Assembly (NCBI GenBank): GCA_001303885.1
Contig: LJUE01000098.1
Span: 1 to 7,606 of the forward strand
DNA: 7,606 nucleotides
Source: Planctomycetes bacterium SM23_32
GTDB lineage: Bacteria; Planctomycetota; Brocadiia; SM23-32
Direction of reading: 5' to 3'
Both the position numbers and the translations under genes were made by a program. Below the pieces are notes generated by a model. It saw nothing but the letters and a program-made list of their open reading frames with translations. It had not been told where the DNA came from and did not search any database. Shown here in pieces: positions 5,730-7,606 of the stretch; the stretch's first letter is position 1; every line of letters begins with the position of its first letter.

Positions 5730-5969
5730 CTACGCCTCCACAATAGCCATGACCTCGCCGACCCGGACCTTGTCCCCTTCGCCGGCGACGATGCTCCTCA
5801 CCGTGCCGGCCACGGGCGAGGGCACGGTGAAGGCCGCCTTGTCGGTGATCATCTCCACCATGTCCTGCCCTTCAGCGACGGCCTCGCCCTCTTCGACGTA
5901 CCAGAAGGAGACTTCGGCCTCGTCCGGCGCCTCATCGCCCAGGGGCGGCAGCTTCATCTCGAACGGCAT
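5730..5969 (-). CDS. Free-standing lipoyl-domain protein
   Basis: This 79-residue protein consists of one complete lipoyl/biotinyl domain, with no linker, peripheral subunit-binding domain or acyltransferase domain. It resembles the N-terminal domain of 2-oxoacid dehydrogenase E2 subunits: MKLPPLGD near the start, then EMITDKAAFTVPSPVAGTV (39-57). The lysine K44 in the TDKA turn is the expected lipoylation site. A biotin carrier would instead show a Met-Lys-Met turn. The ATG at 5969 is chosen because GGAGG lies 5 nt upstream; an earlier in-frame ATG at 6005 lies deeper inside lipA. The gene overlaps the end of lipA by 38 nt and follows lipB-lipA, so the proteins that modify it are probably made from the same message. 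Its partner enzyme is not in the window. A mobile acyl or aminomethyl carrier role is inferred. Confidence 0.9.
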   Translation of the reverse strand: MPFEMKLPPLGDEAPDEAEVSFWYVEEGEAVAEGQDMVEMITDKAAFTVPSPVAGTVRSIVAGEGDKVRVGEVMAIVEA

Positions 5970-6870
5970 CTCGTCCTCCGGCTCGGCAGGTCGTGTTCTT
6001 CGCAACGTCCTTCAGCAGCCCGGCGGCCAGGCGTTCGGCCCCGTAGCTGCTGCGCACAAACGGGCCGCTGGCCACCGCCTCAAATCCCATCCGGCGGGCC
6101 AGCTCGCCGAGCTGCTCGAAGCGCTCCGGCGTCACGAACTCCGCCACGGGGTGGTGCCCGGCCGAGGGCGCCAGGTACTGCCCCAGGGTCACCACGCGGC
6201 AGCCCGCCTTGCGCAGGTCGCGCAGCACGCCGCGCGTCTCGGCCTCAGTCTCGCCGAGGCCGAGCATGAGGCCGCTCTTGGTGACGGGGATGCCCTGGCG
6301 TGCCCGGCCCGCCGCCCGGGCGAGCACGGCCAGCGAGCGGGCGTAGTCCGCCCCGGGCCGCACCGCCCCGTAGAGCCGCGGCACCGTTTCGACATTATGA
6401 TTGAAGACTTCCGGCCCGGCGTCAAGCACGCGGTCCACGTCGGCCGGCCGGCCGCCGAAATCGGGGGTCAGCACTTCGACCGTGGCCTCGGTGCGAGCGT
6501 GGATGGCGCGGATGGTGGCGCCGAAATGGCCGCTGCCGCCGTCGGGCAGGTCGTCGCGCGTGACGCTGGTCACCACCACGTGGCGCAGGGCCAGGCTGGC
6601 GGCGGCTTCGGCGACATGCTCCGGCTCGTCGGGGTCCGGCGGCAGGGGCGTCCCGCCCTCCACGGCGCAGAAGGCGCAGTCGCGCGTGCAGACCTTCCCC
6701 AGGATCATGAACGTGGCCGTGCCCCGGGCGAAGCACTCGCCCACGTTCGGGCAGTGGGCCTGCTGGCAGACGGTGTTAAGGCCCAGCTCCTCCAGCAGGT
6801 CGAGCACGGGCCGCGTCTTCGCCGGCGCCGGCAGGCGCTTCCTGAGCCATTGCGGGAACCTGCGCTTCAT
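5932..6870 (-). CDS. lipA: Lipoyl synthase (radical SAM)
   Basis: LipA inserts two sulfur atoms into protein-bound octanoyl groups to make the lipoyl cofactor. The 312-residue protein has both iron-sulfur cluster motifs. The auxiliary, sacrificial cluster is bound by C35, C40 and C46 (CxxxxCxxxxxC). The radical-SAM cluster is bound by C61, C65 and C68 (CxxxCxxC). The C-terminal RSSY (273-276) supplies the serine ligand of the auxiliary cluster. GTATFMILG (50-58) and VTSVTRDDLPDGGSGHF (100-116) are typical. Open frame continues upstream to 7206 but lies inside lipB in another frame. The ATG at 6870 overlaps the lipB TGA as ATGA. AAGGAG occurs 13 nt upstream, which is long for a ribosome binding site, so coupling to lipB translation is likely. 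All expected catalytic residues are present. Confidence 0.97.
   Translation of the reverse strand: MKRRFPQWLRKRLPAPAKTRPVLDLLEELGLNTVCQQAHCPNVGECFARGTATFMILGKVCTRDCAFCAVEGGTPLPPDPDEPEHVAEAAASLALRHVVVTSVTRDDLPDGGSGHFGATIRAIHARTEATVEVLTPDFGGRPADVDRVLDAGPEVFNHNVETVPRLYGAVRPGADYARSLAVLARAAGRARQGIPVTKSGLMLGLGETEAETRGVLRDLRKAGCRVVTLGQYLAPSAGHHPVAEFVTPERFEQLGELARRMGFEAVASGPFVRSSYGAERLAAGLLKDVAKNTTCRAGGRDAVRDEAAAPGR
5975..5979 (-). promoter_or_regulatory. Shine-Dalgarno site of the lipoyl-domain gene
   Basis: GGAGG on the minus strand lies 5 nt before the ATG at 5969, inside the end of lipA. It is the clearest ribosome binding site in this operon and decides between candidate starts at 6005, 5969 and 5957. 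It suggests strong independent initiation of the small carrier protein. Confidence 0.7.
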
Positions 6871-7544
6871 ACCCGTTGCGCCGCTCCTTGCGCGGCCGGC
6901 CGAAGTTCCATGTCGAAGTGCTCGGCGAAGAGCGTCGCCGCTCGCTCGGCCGCGTCGGCCAGGAGCGGCGCCGCGCCGAGTTCTCGCTCCAGGGACGTCA
7001 TCCTGACCCCGCGCAGCCCGCACGGCACGATCAGCTCGAAGTGCGACAGGTCCGTCGCCACGTTCAGGGCCGCGCCGTGGTAGGCCACCCATCGGCGTAC
7101 GGCGATGCCGATGGACACTATCTTGCGCTCCTGCACCCAGACCCCGGTGTTCGGCGGGTTCACCCGGGCGGGCACGCCGTAGCTGCCGCAGAGCGCGATG
7201 AGCCACGCCTCCAGGTCCCTCAGGTAGCGGTGCAGGTCGCGCCCGCGCTGCCGCAGGCTGATGATGGGGTAAGCCACGAGCTGCCCAGGGCCGTGATAGG
7301 TGACCTCCCCGCCGCGGTTGGCCTCGGCCACCTGCACGCCGAGCTGCCCCAGCCTGTCCGCGCTCGCCAGCACGTCAGCCCGCTCGCCTGCGCGCCCCAC
7401 GGTGATGACCGGCGGATGCTCGACGAGCATGAGGTAATTGCGCGCGCCGTCGCAAGCGATGCAGTCGTCCCGCAGCCGCAGTTGCATCGTCAGCGCGTCG
7501 GCATAGTCCAGCCGCCGCAGCGCGGTAGGGATCAGCGTTGCCAT
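6867..7544 (-). CDS. lipB: Lipoyl(octanoyl) transferase
   Basis: LipB moves the octanoyl group from acyl carrier protein to the lysine of lipoyl domains, the first step of endogenous lipoate synthesis. The 225-residue protein has the signature RGGEVTYHGPGQLVAYP (77-93). The thioester-forming C175 lies in the sequence IVPCGLRG, and K141 lies in KIVSIGIAVRRW. The 34-residue spacing between these two matches E. coli K135/C169. YHGAALNV (155-162) is also typical. The start at 7544 gives a normal N-terminus; a purine-rich GAGAG just before it is too close to be an ideal ribosome binding site. The stop overlaps lipA. No convincing promoter is visible between 7545 and the window edge, so the operon probably begins further upstream. 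Confidence 0.96.
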   Translation of the reverse strand: MATLIPTALRRLDYADALTMQLRLRDDCIACDGARNYLMLVEHPPVITVGRAGERADVLASADRLGQLGVQVAEANRGGEVTYHGPGQLVAYPIISLRQRGRDLHRYLRDLEAWLIALCGSYGVPARVNPPNTGVWVQERKIVSIGIAVRRWVAYHGAALNVATDLSHFELIVPCGLRGVRMTSLERELGAAPLLADAAERAATLFAEHFDMELRPAAQGAAQRV

Positions 7545-7569
7545 GTCTCTCGTGGGGGAGACCGCGTCG

Positions 7570-7606
7570 TCAGCGCCTGATGCTCTGAGCTGCTGCCGGC
7601 GGCCCG
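7570..7606 (-). CDS. Possible 3' end of an upstream gene
   Basis: On the minus strand, one frame is open from the window edge to a TGA at 7572-7570. It encodes a short Pro/Ala-rich end, GPPAAAQSIRR. It would stop 25 nt before the lipB start and fits the tight packing of this operon. Eleven residues are not enough to recognise a family, and another frame of the same strand is also open, so this is tentative. Confidence 0.25.
   Translation of the reverse strand, partial: GPPAAAQSIRR

Noticed and set aside
5046..6269. 407-residue plus-strand open frame opposite holB, the lipoyl gene and lipA
   Set aside because: It spans three well-supported minus-strand genes and has Arg/Ala/Pro-rich sequence without domain signatures.
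5725..7083. 452-residue plus-strand open frame opposite lipA and lipB
   Set aside because: Antisense shadow of genes with intact catalytic motifs; no family resemblance.
6871..7206. N-terminal extension of the lipA reading frame
   Set aside because: It lies within lipB in a different frame; LipA proteins normally begin close to the ATG at 6870, which also forms an ATGA overlap.

Overview
The window is dense, GC-rich bacterial chromosome, almost entirely coding, with no RNA genes, CRISPR arrays or intact mobile elements visible. A KDO-8-phosphate synthase points to a Gram-negative envelope with Kdo-containing lipopolysaccharide. A TPR protein ending in two RNA-polymerase-alpha C-terminal-like domains suggests a planctomycete or another member of the PVC group. 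That assignment is an inference from gene content and recalled domain distributions, not a database result.

There are three transcription units. (1) Leftward, 1-1948: a TPR plus double alphaCTD-like protein, then ruvA (sharing an ATGA stop/start), then the first codons of a gene cut by the window edge that is most likely ruvB. (2) Rightward, 2128-3572: kdsA and nadD, also joined by ATGA. (3) Leftward, 7544-3658: lipB, lipA, a free-standing lipoyl domain, holB and rsgA, all overlapping or separated by 12 nt or less. Units 1 and 2 diverge from a 179-bp region. There, two good sigma70-type promoters with extended -10 boxes share one palindromic -35 block, TTGAC-N4-GTCAA. Units 2 and 3 converge on an 85-bp gap covered by a 95-bp element with perfect 12-bp inverted ends (AATAGGGGCAGT). 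These ends supply the TAG stop codons of both nadD and rsgA.

Functionally, unit 3 starts with a compact lipoylation module: octanoyl transferase, sulfur-insertion enzyme and a single-domain acceptor protein with the DKA lipoyl-lysine motif. It then continues into a clamp-loader subunit and a ribosome-assembly GTPase. Unit 1 pairs Holliday-junction processing with an uncharacterised protein built from protein-binding repeats and two modules related to the DNA- and activator-binding domain of RNA polymerase. The features most worth following up are that fusion protein, the shared back-to-back promoter, the stop-codon-supplying inverted repeat and the stand-alone lipoyl carrier.
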